Below are positions 38,701 through 51,600 of a stretch of 64,000 nt of DNA, one piece after another (position 1 is the stretch's first letter; every line of letters starts with the position of its first letter). The notes below the pieces were generated by a model. That model made no database searches, was not told the origin of the DNA, and saw nothing but the letters and a program-made list of their open reading frames with translations. Position numbers and translations under genes: made by a program. The DNA is from Pratylenchus scribneri (Eukaryota > Nematoda > Chromadorea > Rhabditida > Pratylenchidae), in NCBI GenBank assembly GCA_030063045.1, contig JAQSEB010000207.1, positions 1 to 64,000 on the forward strand, in the 5' to 3' direction.

Positions 38701-41700
38701 TAAATTCTGGCCTCAAAATGGTCATAAAATACTTTTCGATCGATTGAATTATTGAATATTTTTAATAAAATTTATTAAAAATCAATAATGAGGTATTTTA
38801 AAAAATCGAAGGCTTTGATACCTCTATTTTAGAGTGGAGAATATGATTCTAATAATATTTTTCAAAAAAATTAAATTCTGGCCTCAAAATGGTCATAAAA
38901 TACTTTTCGATCGATTGAATTATTTTGATAAAATTTATTAAAAATCAATAATGAGGTATTTTAAAAAATCGAAGGCTTTGATACCTCTATTTTAGAGTGA
39001 AGAATATGATTCTAATAATATTTTTCAAAAAAATTAAATTCTAGCCCCAAATTGGTCATAAAATACTTTTCGATCGATTGAATTATTGAATATTTTTGAT
39101 AAAATTTATTAAAAATCAATAATGAGGTATTTTAAAAAATCGAAGGCTTTGATACCTCTATTTTAGAGTGGAGAATATGATTCTAATAATATTTTTGAAA
39201 AAAAATTAAATTCTGGCCTCAAAATGGTCATAAAATACTTTTCGATCGATTGAATTATTGAATATTTTTGATAAAATTTATTAAAAATCAATAATGAGGT
39301 ATTTTAAAAAATCGAAGGCTTTGATACCTCTATTTTAGAGTGAAGAATATGATTCTAATAATATTTTTGAAAAAAATTAAATTCTGGCCTCAAAATGGTC
39401 ATAAAATACTTTTCGATCGATTGAATTATTTTGATAAAATTTATTAAAAATCAATAATGAGGTATTTTAAAAAATCGAAGGCTTTGATACCTCTATTTTA
39501 GAGTGAAGAATATGATTCTAATAATATTTTTGAAAAAAATTAAATTCTGGCCTCAAAATGGTCATAAAATACTTTTCGATCGATTGAATTATTTTGATAA
39601 AATTTATTAAAAATCAATAATGAGGTATTTTAAAAAATCGAAGGCTTTGATACCTCTATTTTAGAGTGAAGAATATGATTCTAATAATATTTTTGAAAAA
39701 AATTAAATTCTGGCCTCAAAATGGTCATAAAATACTTTTCGATCGATTGAATTATTGAATATTTTTGATAAAATTTATTAAAAATCAATAATGAGGTATT
39801 TTAAAAAATCGAAGGCTTTGATACCTCTATTTTAGAGTGGAGAATATGATTCTAATAATATTTTTCAAAAAAATTAAATTCTGGCCTCAAAATGGTCATA
39901 AAATACTTTTCGATCGATTGAATTATTTTGATAAAATTTATTAAAAATCAATAATGAGGTATTTTAAAAAATCGAAGGCTTTGATACCTCTATTTTAGAG
40001 TGAAGAATATGATTCTAATAATATTTTTCAAAAAAATTAAATTCTGGCCTCAAAATGGTCATAAAATACTTTTCGATCGATTGAATTATTTTGATAAAAT
40101 TTATTAAAAATCAATAATGAGGTATTTTAAAAAATCGAAGGCTTTGATACCTCTATTTTAGAGTGAAGAATATGATTCTAATAATATTTTTGAAAAAAAT
40201 TAAATTCTGGCCTCAAAATGGTCATAAAATACTTTTCGATCGATTGAATTATTTTGATAAAATTTATTTAAAATCAATAATGAGATATTTTAAAAAATCG
40301 AAGGCTTTGATACCTCTATTTTAGAGTGAAGAATATGATTCTAATAATATTTTTCAAAAAAATTAAATTCTAGCCCCAAATTGGTCATAAAATACTTTTC
40401 GATCGATTGAATTATTTTGATAAAATTTATTAAAAATCAATAATGAGGTATTTTAAAAAATCGAAGGCTTTGATACCTCTATTTTAGAGTGAAGAATATG
40501 ATTCTAATAATATTTTTGAAAAAAATTAAATTCTGGCCTCAAAATGGTCATAAAATACTTTTCGATCGATTGAATTATTGAATATTTTTGATAAAATTTA
40601 TTAAAAATCAATAATGAGGTATTTTAAAAAATCGAAGGCTTTGATACCTCTATTTTAGAGTGAAGAATATGATTCTAATAATATTTTTCAAAAAAATTAA
40701 ATTCTGGCCTCAAAATGGTCATAAAATACTTTTCGATCGATTGAATTATTTTGATAAAATTTATTAAAAATCAATAATGAGGTATTTTAAAAAATCGAAG
40801 GCTTTGATACCTCTATTTTAGAGTGAAGAATATGATTCTAATAATATTTTTGAAAAAAATTAAATTCTGGCCTCAAAATGGTCATAAAATACTTTTCGAT
40901 CGATTGAATTATTTTGATAAAATTTATTTAAAATCAATAATGAGATATTTTAAAAAATCGAAGGCTTTGATACCTCTATTTTAGAGTGAAGAATATGATT
41001 CTAATAATATTTTTCAAAAAAATTAAATTCTAGCCCCAAATTGGTCATAAAATACTTTTCGATCGATTGAATTATTGAATATTTTTGATAAAATTTATTA
41101 AAAATCAATAATGAGGTATTTTAAAAAATCGAAGGCTTTGATACCTCTATTTTAGAGTGAAGAATATGATTCTAATAATATTTTTGAAAAAAATTAAATT
41201 CTGGCCTCAAAATGGTCATAAAATACTTTTCGATCGATTGAATTATTTTGATAAAATTTATTAAAAATCAATAATGAGGTATTTTAAAAAATCGAAGGCT
41301 TTGATACCTCTATTTTAGAGTGAAGAATATGATTCTAATAATATTTTTGAAAAAAATTAAATTCTAGCCCCAAATTGGTCATAAAATACTTTTCGATCGA
41401 TTGAATTATTTTGATAAAATTTATTAAAAATCAATAATGAGGTATTTTAAAAAATCGAAGGCTTTGATACCTCTATTTTAGAGTGAAGAATATGATTCTA
41501 ATAATATTTTTCAAAAAAATTAAATTCTGGCCTCAAAATGGTCATAAAATACTTTTCGATCGATTGAATTATTTTGATAAAATTTATTTAAAATCAATAA
41601 TGAGATATTTTAAAAAATCGAAGGCTTTGATACCTCTATTTTAGAGTGAAGAATATGATTCTAATAATATTTTTCAAAAAAATTAAATTCTAGCCCCAAA

Positions 41701-42500
41701 TTGGTCATAAAATACTTTTCGATCGATTGAATTATTTTGATAAAATTTATTAAAAATCAATAATGAGGTATTTTAAAAAATCGAAGGCTTTGATACCTCT
41801 ATTTTAGAGTGAAGAATATGATTCTAATAATATTTTTCAAAAAAATTAAATTCTAGCCCCAAATTGGTCATAAAATACTTTTCGATCGATTGAATTATTT
41901 TGATAAAATTTATTAAAAATCAATAATGAGGTATTTTAAAAAATCGAAGGCTTTGATACCTCTATTTTAGAGTGGAGAATATGATTCTAATAATATTTTT
42001 CAAAAAAATTAAATTCTGGCCTCAAAATGGTCATAAAATACTTTTCGATCGATTGAATTATTTTGATAAAATTTATTAAAAATCAATAATGAGGTATTTT
42101 AAAAAATCGAAGGCTTTGATACCTCTATTTTAGAGTGAAGAATATGATTCTAATAATATTTTTCAAAAAAATTAAATTCTGGCCTCAAAATGGTCATAAA
42201 ATACTTTTCGATCGATTGAATTATTTTGATAAAATTTATTAAAAATCAATAATGAGGTATTTTAAAAAATCGAAGGCTTTGATACCTCTATTTTAGAGTG
42301 AAGAATATGATTCTAATAATATTTTTCAAAAAAATTAAATTCTGGCCTCAAAATGGTCATAAAATACTTTTCGATCGATTGAATTATTTTGATAAAATTT
42401 ATTAAAAATCAATAATGAGGTATTTTAAAAAATCGAAGGCTTTGATACCTCTATTTTAGAGTGGAGAATATGATTCTAATAATATTTTTGAAAAAAAATT
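35701..42500 (+). repeat. First large domain rich in the 163-bp monomer, with B/A hybrids
   Basis: Many copies have the 8-bp deletion (GAATTATTTTGATAAAA), mixed with 171-bp copies. Hybrid monomers reading CTAGCCCCAAATTGGTCATAAAATAC occur near 38218, 39041, 40370, 41031, 41366, 41691 and 41850. Three copies near 40.25, 40.9 and 41.6 kb combine the deletion with the GAGATAT change of the 20-24 kb domain. Confidence 0.75.
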
Positions 42501-45500
42501 AAATTCTGGCCTCAAAATGGTCATAAAATACTTTTCGATCGATTGAATTATTGAATATTTTTGATAAAATTTATTAAAAATCAATAATGAGGTATTTTAA
42601 AAAATCGAAGGCTTTGATACCTCTATTTTAGAGTGAAGAATATGATTCTAATAATATTTTTGAAAAAAATTAAATTCTAGCCCCAAATTGGTCGGAAGAT
42701 ACTTTTCGATCGATTGAATTATTGAATATTTTTGATAAAATTTATTAAAAATCAATAATGAGGTATTTTAAAAAATCGAAGGCTTTGATACCTCTATTTT
42801 AGAGTGAAGAATATGATTCTAATAATATTTTTGAAAAAAATTAAATTCTGGCCTCAAAATTGTCATAAAATACTTTTCGATCGATTGAATTATTGAATAT
42901 TTTTGATAAAATTTATTAAAAATCAATAATGAGGTATTTTAAAAAATCGAAGGCTTTGATACCTCTATTTTAGAGTGAAGAATATGATTCTAATAATATT
43001 TTTGAAAAAAATTAAATTCTAGCCCCAAATTGGTCGGAAGATACTTTTCGATCGATTGAATTATTGAATATTTTTGATAAAATTTATTAAAAATCAATAA
43101 TGAGGTATTTTAAAAAATCGAAGGCTTTGATACCTCTATTTTAGAGTGAAGAATATGATTCTAATAATATTTTTGAAAAAAATTAAATTCTGGCCTCAAA
43201 ATTGTCATAAAATACTTTTCGATCGATTGAATTATTGAATATTTTTGATAAAATTTATTAAAAATCAATAATGAGGTATTTTAAAAAATCGAAGGCTTTG
43301 ATACCTCTATTTTAGAGTGAAGAATATGATTCTAATAATATTTTTGAAAAAAATTAAATTCTGGCCTCAAAATTGTCATAAAATACTTTTCGATCGATTG
43401 AATTATTGAATATTTTTGATAAAATTTATTAAAAATCAATAATGAGGTATTTTAAAAAATCGAAGGCTTTGATACCTCTATTTTAGAGTGAAGAATATGA
43501 TTCTAATAATATTTTTGAAAAAAATTAAATTCTAGCCCCAAATTGGTCGGAAGATACTTTTCGATCGATTGAATTATTGAATATTTTTGATAAAATTTAT
43601 TAAAAATCAATAATGAGGTATTTTAAAAAATCGAAGGCTTTGATACCTCTATTTTAGAGTGAAGAATATGATTCTAATAATATTTTTGAAAAAAATTAAA
43701 TTCTAGCCCCAAATTGGTCGGAAGATACTTTTCGATCGATTGAATTATTGAATATTTTTGATAAAATTTATTAAAAATCAATAATGAGGTATTTTAAAAA
43801 ATCGAAGGCTTTGATACCTCTATTTTAGAGTGAAGAATATGATTCTAATAATATTTTTGAAAAAAATTAAATTCTAGCCCCAAATTGGTCGGAAGATACT
43901 TTTCGATCGATTGAATTATTGAATATTTTTGATAAAATTTATTAAAAATCAATAATGAGGTATTTTAAAAAATCGAAGGCTTTGATACCTCTATTTTAGA
44001 GTGAAGAATATGATTCTAATAATATTTTTGAAAAAAATTAAATTCTAGCCCCAAATTGGTCGGAAGATACTTTTCGATCGATTGAATTATTGAATATTTT
44101 TGATAAAATTTATTAAAAATCAATAATGAGGTATTTTAAAAAATCGAAGGCTTTGATACCTCTATTTTAGAGTGAAGAATATGATTCTAATAATATTTTT
44201 GAAAAAAAATTAAATTCTGGCCTCAAAATGGTCATAAAATACTTTTCGATCGATTGAATTATTGAATATTTTTGATAAAATTTATTAAAAATCAATAATG
44301 AGGTATTTTAAAAAATCGAAGGCTTTGATACCTCTATTTTAGAGTGAAGAATATGATTCTAATAATATTTTTGAAAAAAATTAAATTCTAGCCCCAAATT
44401 GGTCGGAAGATACTTTTCGATCGATTGAATTATTGAATATTTTTGATAAAATTTATTAAAAATCAATAATGAGGTATTTTAAAAAATCGAAGGCTTTGAT
44501 ACCTCTATTTTAGAGTGAAGAATATGATTCTAATAATATTTTTGAAAAAAATTAAATTCTGGCCTCAAAATTGTCATAAAATACTTTTCGATCGATTGAA
44601 TTATTGAATATTTTTGATAAAATTTATTAAAAATCAATAATGAGGTATTTTAAAAAATCGAAGGCTTTGATACCTCTATTTTAGAGTGAAGAATATGATT
44701 CTAATAATATTTTTGAAAAAAATTAAATTCTAGCCCCAAATTGGTCGGAAGATACTTTTCGATCGATTGAATTATTGAATATTTTTGATAAAATTTATTA
44801 AAAATCAATAATGAGGTATTTTAAAAAATCGAAGGCTTTGATACCTCTATTTTAGAATGAAGAATATGATTCTAATAATATTTTTGAAAAAAATTAAATT
44901 CTGGCCTCAAAATGGTCATAAAATACTTTTCGATCGATTGAATATTTTTGATAAAATTTATTAAAAATCAATAATGAGGTATTTTAAAAAATCGAAGGCT
45001 TTGATACCTCTATTTTAGAGTGAAGAATATGATTCTAATAATATTTTTGAGAAAAATTAAATTCTAGCCCCAAATTGGTCGGAAGATACTTTTCGATCGA
45101 TTGAATTATTGAATATTTTTGATAAAATTTATTAAAAATCAATAATGAGGTATTTTAAAAAATCGAAGGCTTTGATACCTCTATTTTAGAGTGAAGAATA
45201 TGATTCTAATAATATTTTTGAAAAAAATTAAATTCTGGCCTCAAAATTGTCATAAAATACTTTTCGATCGATTGAATTATTGAATATTTTTGATAAAATT
45301 TATTAAAAATCAATAATGAGGTATTTTAAAAAATCGAAGGCTTTGATACCTCTATTTTAGAGTGAAGAATATGATTCTAATAATATTTTTGAAAAAAATT
45401 AAATTCTGGCCTCAAAATTGTCATAAAATACTTTTCGATCGATTGAATTATTGAATATTTTTGATAAAATTTATTAAAAATCAATAATGAGGTATTTTAA

Positions 45501-48500
45501 AAAATCGAAGGCTTTGATACCTCTATTTTAGAATGAAGAATATGATTCTAATAATATTTTTGAAAAAAATTAAATTCTGGCCTCAAAATGGTCATAAAAT
45601 ACTTTTCGATCGATTGAATATTTTTGATAAAATTTATTAAAAATCAATAATGAGGTATTTTAAAAAATCGAAGGCTTTGATACCTCTATTTTAGAGTGAA
45701 GAATATGATTCTAATAATATTTTTGAAAAAAATTAAATTCTGGCCTCAAAATTGTCATAAAATACTTTTCGATCGATTGAATTATTGAATATTTTTGATA
45801 AAATTTATTAAAAATCAATAATGAGGTATTTTAAAAAACCGAAGGCTTTGATACCTCTATTTTAGAGTGAAGAATATGATTCTAATAATATTTTTGAAAA
45901 AAATTAAATTCTAGCCCCAAATTGGTCGGAAGATACTTTTCGATCGATTGAATTATTGAATATTTTTGATAAAATTTATTAAAAATCAATAATGAGGTAT
46001 TTTAAAAAATCGAAGGCTTTGATACCTCTATTTTAGAATGAAGAATATGATTCTAATAATATTTTTGAAAAAAATTAAATTCTGGCCTCAAAATGGTCAT
46101 AAAATACTTTTCGATCGATTGAATATTTTTGATAAAATTTATTAAAAATCAATAATGAGGTATTTTAAAAAATCGAAGGCTTTGATACCTCTATTTTAGA
46201 GTGAAGAATATGATTCTAATAATATTTTTGAAAAAAATTAAATTCTGGCCTCAAAATTGTCATAAAATACTTTTCGATCGATTGAATTATTGAATATTTT
46301 TGATAAAATTTATTAAAAATCAATAATGAGGTATTTTAAAAAATCGAAGGCTTTGATACCTCTATTTTAGAGTGAAGAATATGATTCTAATAATATTTTT
46401 GAAAAAAATTAAATTCTAGCCCCAAATTGGTCGGAAGATACTTTTCGATCGATTGAATTATTGAATATTTTTGATAAAATTTATTAAAAATCAATAATGA
46501 GGTATTTTAAAAAATCGAAGGCTTTGATACCTCTATTTTAGAGTGAAGAATATGATTCTAATAATATTTTTGAAAAAAATTAAATTCTGGCCTCAAAATT
46601 GTCATAAAATACTTTTCGATCGATTGAATTATTGAATATTTTTGATAAAATTTATTAAAAATCAATAATGAGGTATTTTAAAAAATCGAAGGCTTTGATA
46701 CCTCTATTTTAGAGTGAAGAATATGATTCTAATAATATTTTTGAAAAAAATTAAATTCTAGCCCCAAATTGGTCGGAAGATACTTTTCGATCGATTGAAT
46801 TATTGAATATTTTTGATAAAATTTATTAAAAATCAATAATGAGGTATTTTAAAAAATCGAAGGCTTTGATACCTCTATTTTAGAGTGAAGAATATGATTC
46901 TAATAATATTTTTGAAAAAAATTAAATTCTAGCCCCAAATTGGTCGGAAGATACTTTTCGATCGATTGAATTATTGAATATTTTTGATAAAATTTATTAA
47001 AAATCAATAATGAGGTATTTTAAAAAATCGAAGGCTTTGATACCTCTATTTTAGAGTGAAGAATATGATTCTAATAATATTTTTGAAAAAAAATTAAATT
47101 CTGGCCTCAAAATGGTCATAAAATACTTTTCGATCGATTGAATTATTGAATATTTTTGATAAAATTTATTAAAAATCAATAATGAGGTATTTTAAAAAAT
47201 CGAAGGCTTTGATACCTCTATTTTAGAGTGAAGAATATGATTCTAATAATATTTTTGAAAAAAATTAAATTCTAGCCCCAAATTGGTCGGAAGATACTTT
47301 TCGATCGATTGAATTATTGAATATTTTTGATAAAATTTATTAAAAATCAATAATGAGGTATTTTAAAAAATCGAAGGCTTTGATACCTCTATTTTAGAGT
47401 GAAGAATATGATTCTAATAATATTTTTGAAAAAAATTAAATTCTGGCCTCAAAATTGTCATAAAATACTTTTCGATCGATTGAATTATTGAATATTTTTG
47501 ATAAAATTTATTAAAAATCAATAATGAGGTATTTTAAAAAATCGAAGGCTTTGATACCTCTATTTTAGAGTGAAGAATATGATTCTAATAATATTTTTGA
47601 AAAAAATTAAATTCTAGCCCCAAATTGGTCGGAAGATACTTTTCGATCGATTGAATTATTGAATATTTTTGATAAAATTTATTAAAAATCAATAATGAGG
47701 TATTTTAAAAAATCGAAGGCTTTGATACCTCTATTTTAGAGTGAAGAATATGATTCTAATAATATTTTTGAAAAAAATTAAATTCTGGCCTCAAAATTGT
47801 CATAAAATACTTTTCGATCGATTGAATTATTGAATATTTTTGATAAAATTTATTAAAAATCAATAATGAGGTATTTTAAAAAATCGAAGGCTTTGATACC
47901 TCTATTTTAGAGTGAAGAATATGATTCTAATAATATTTTTGAAAAAAATTAAATTCTGGCCTCAAAATTGTCATAAAATACTTTTCGATCGATTGAATTA
48001 TTGAATATTTTTGATAAAATTTATTAAAAATCAATAATGAGGTATTTTAAAAAATCGAAGGCTTTGATACCTCTATTTTAGAGTGAAGAATATGATTCTA
48101 ATAATATTTTTGAAAAAAATTAAATTCTGGCCTCAAAATTGTCATAAAATACTTTTCGATCGATTGAATTATTGAATATTTTTGATAAAATTTATTAAAA
48201 ATCAATAATGAGGTATTTTAAAAAATCGAAGGCTTTGATACCTCTATTTTAGAGTGAAGAATATGATTCTAATAATATTTTTGAAAAAAATTAAATTCTA
48301 GCCCCAAATTGGTCGGAAGATACTTTTCGATCGATTGAATTATTGAATATTTTTGATAAAATTTATTAAAAATCAATAATGAGGTATTTTAAAAAATCGA
48401 AGGCTTTGATACCTCTATTTTAGAGTGAAGAATATGATTCTAATAATATTTTTGAAAAAAATTAAATTCTAGCCCCAAATTGGTCGGAAGATACTTTTCG

Positions 48501-48600
48501 ATCGATTGAATTATTGAATATTTTTGATAAAATTTATTAAAAATCAATAATGAGGTATTTTAAAAAATCGAAGGCTTTGATACCTCTATTTTAGAGTGAA
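42501..48600 (+). repeat. Second B/C alternating domain, long monomers only
   Basis: B and C 171-bp monomers alternate in 341-342-bp dimers with occasional BB runs (43.5-44.1 kb) and CC runs (47.8-48.2 kb). Three copies carry a different 8-bp loss, CGATTGAATATTTTTG, with the marker AGAATGAAG upstream. They start at 44941, 45617 and 46122, spaced 676 and 505 bp: four and three monomers minus 8. Confidence 0.75.
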
Positions 48601-51600
48601 GAATATGATTCTAATAATATTTTTCAAAAAAATTAAATTCTGGCCTCAAAATGGTCATAAAATACTTTTCGATCGATTGAATTATTTTGATAAAATTTAT
48701 TAAAAATCAATAATGAGGTATTTTAAAAAATCGAAGGCTTTGATACCTCTATTTTAGAGTGAAGAATATGATTCTAATAATATTTTTGAAAAAAATTAAA
48801 TTCTAGCCCCAAATTGGTCGGAAGATACTTTTCGATCGATTGAATTATTGAATATTTTTGATAAAATTTATTAAAAATCAATAATGAGGTATTTTAAAAA
48901 ATCGAAGGCTTTGATACCTCTATTTTAGAGTGAAGAATATGATTCTAATAATATTTTTGAAAAAAATTAAATTCTAGCCCCAAATTGGTCGGAAGATACT
49001 TTTCGATCGATTGAATTATTGAATATTTTTGATAAAATTTATTAAAAATCAATAATGAGGTATTTTAAAAAATCGAAGGCTTTGATACCTCTATTTTAGA
49101 GTGAAGAATATGATTCTAATAATATTTTTCAAAAAAATTAAATTCTGGCCTCAAAATGGTCATAAAATACTTTTCGATCGATTGAATTATTTTGATAAAA
49201 TTTATTAAAAATCAATAATGAGGTATTTTAAAAAATCGAAGGCTTTGATACCTCTATTTTAGAGTGAAGAATATGATTCTAATAATATTTTTGAAAAAAA
49301 TTAAATTCTGGCCTCAAAATGGTCATAAAATACTTTTCGATCGATTGAATTATTTTGATAAAATTTATTAAAAATCAATAATGAGGTATTTTAAAAAATC
49401 GAAGGCTTTGATACCTCTATTTTAGAGTGGAGAATATGATTCTAATAATATTTTTCAAAAAAATTAAATTCTGGCCTCAAAATGGTCATAAAATACTTTT
49501 CGATCGATTGAATTATTGAATATTTTTGATAAAATTTATTAAAAATCAATAATGAGGTATTTTAAAAAATCGAAGGCTTTGATACTTCTATTTTAGAGTG
49601 AAGAATATGATTCTAATAATATTTTCGAAAAAAATCAAATTCTAGCCCCAAATTGGTCGGAAGATACTTTTCGATCGATTGAATTATTGAATATTTTTGA
49701 TAAAATTTATTAAAAATCAATAATGAGGTATTTTAAAAAATCGAAGGCTTTGATACCTCTATTTTAGAATGAAGAATATGATTCTAATAATATTTTTGAA
49801 AAAAATTAAATTCTGGCCTCAAAATGGTCATAAAATACTTTTCGATCGATTGAATTATTTTGATAAAATTTATTAAAAATCAATAATGAGGTATTTTAAA
49901 AAATCGAAGGCTTTGATACCTCTATTTTAGAGTGGAGAATATGATTCTAATAATATTTTTCAAAAAAATTAAATTCTGGCCTCAAAATGGTCATAAAATA
50001 CTTTTCGATCGATTGAATTATGAATATTTTTGATAAAATTTATTAAAAATCAATAATGAGGTATTTTAAAAAATCGAAGGCTTTGATACCTCTATTTTAG
50101 AGTGGAGAATATGATTCTAATAATATTTTTCAAAAAAATTAAATTCTGGCCTCAAAATGGTCATAAAATACTTTTCGATCGATTGAATTATTTTGATAAA
50201 ATTTATTAAAAATCAATAATGAGGTATTTTAAAAAATCGAAGGCTTTGATACCTCTATTTTAGAGTGGAGAATATGATTCTAATAATATTTTTCAAAAAA
50301 ATTAAATTCTGGCCTCAAAATGGTCATAAAATACTTTTCGATCGATTGAATTATTGAATATTTTTGATAAAATTTATTAAAAATCAATAATGAGGTATTT
50401 TAAAAAATCGAAGGCTTTGATACCTCTATTTTAGAGTGGAGAATATGATTCTAATAATATTTTTCAAAAAAATTAAATTCTGGCCTCAAAATGGTCATAA
50501 AATACTTTTCGATCGATTGAATTATTGAATATTTTTGATAAAATTTATTAAAAATCAATAATGAGGTATTTTAAAAAATCGAAGGCTTTGATACTTCTAT
50601 TTTAGAGTGAAGAATATGATTCTAATAATATTTTTGAAAAAAATTAAATTCTAGCCCCAAATTGGTCGGAAGATACTTTTCGATCGATTGAATTATTGAA
50701 TATTTTTGATAAAATTTATTAAAAATCAATAATGAGGTATTTTAAAAAATCGAAGGCTTTGATACCTCTATTTTAGAATGAAGAATATGATTCTAATAAT
50801 ATTTTTGAAAAAAATTAAATTCTGGCCTCAAAATTGTCATAAAATACTTTTCGATCGATTGAATTATTGAATATTTTTGATAAAATTTATTAAAAATCAA
50901 TAATGAGGTATTTTAAAAAATCGAAGGCTTTGATACCTCTATTTTAGAGTGAAGAATATGATTCTAATAATATTTTTCAAAAAAATTAAATTCTGGCCTC
51001 AAAATGGTCATAAAATACTTTTCGATCGATTGAATTATTTTGATAAAATTTATTAAAAATCAATAATGAGGTATTTTAAAAAATCGAAGGCTTTGATACC
51101 TCTATTTTAGAGTGAAGAATATGATTCTAATAATATTTTTCAAAAAAATTAAATTCTGGCCTCAAAATGGTCATAAAATACTTTTCGATCGATTGAATTA
51201 TTTTGATAAAATTTATTAAAAATCAATAATGAGGTATTTTAAAAAATCGAAGGCTTTGATACCTCTATTTTAGAGTGAAGAATATGATTCTAATAATATT
51301 TTTCAAAAAAATTAAATTCTGGCCTCAAAATGGTCATAAAATACTTTTCGATCGATTGAATTATTTTGATAAAATTTATTAAAAATCAATAATGAGGTAT
51401 TTTAAAAAATCGAAGGCTTTGATACCTCTATTTTAGAGTGGAGAATATGATTCTAATAATATTTTTCAAAAAAATTAAATTCTGGCCTCAAAATGGTCAT
51501 AAAATACTTTTCGATCGATTGAATTATTTTGATAAAATTTATTAAAAATCAATAATGAGGTATTTTAAAAAATCGAAGGCTTTGATACCTCTATTTTAGA

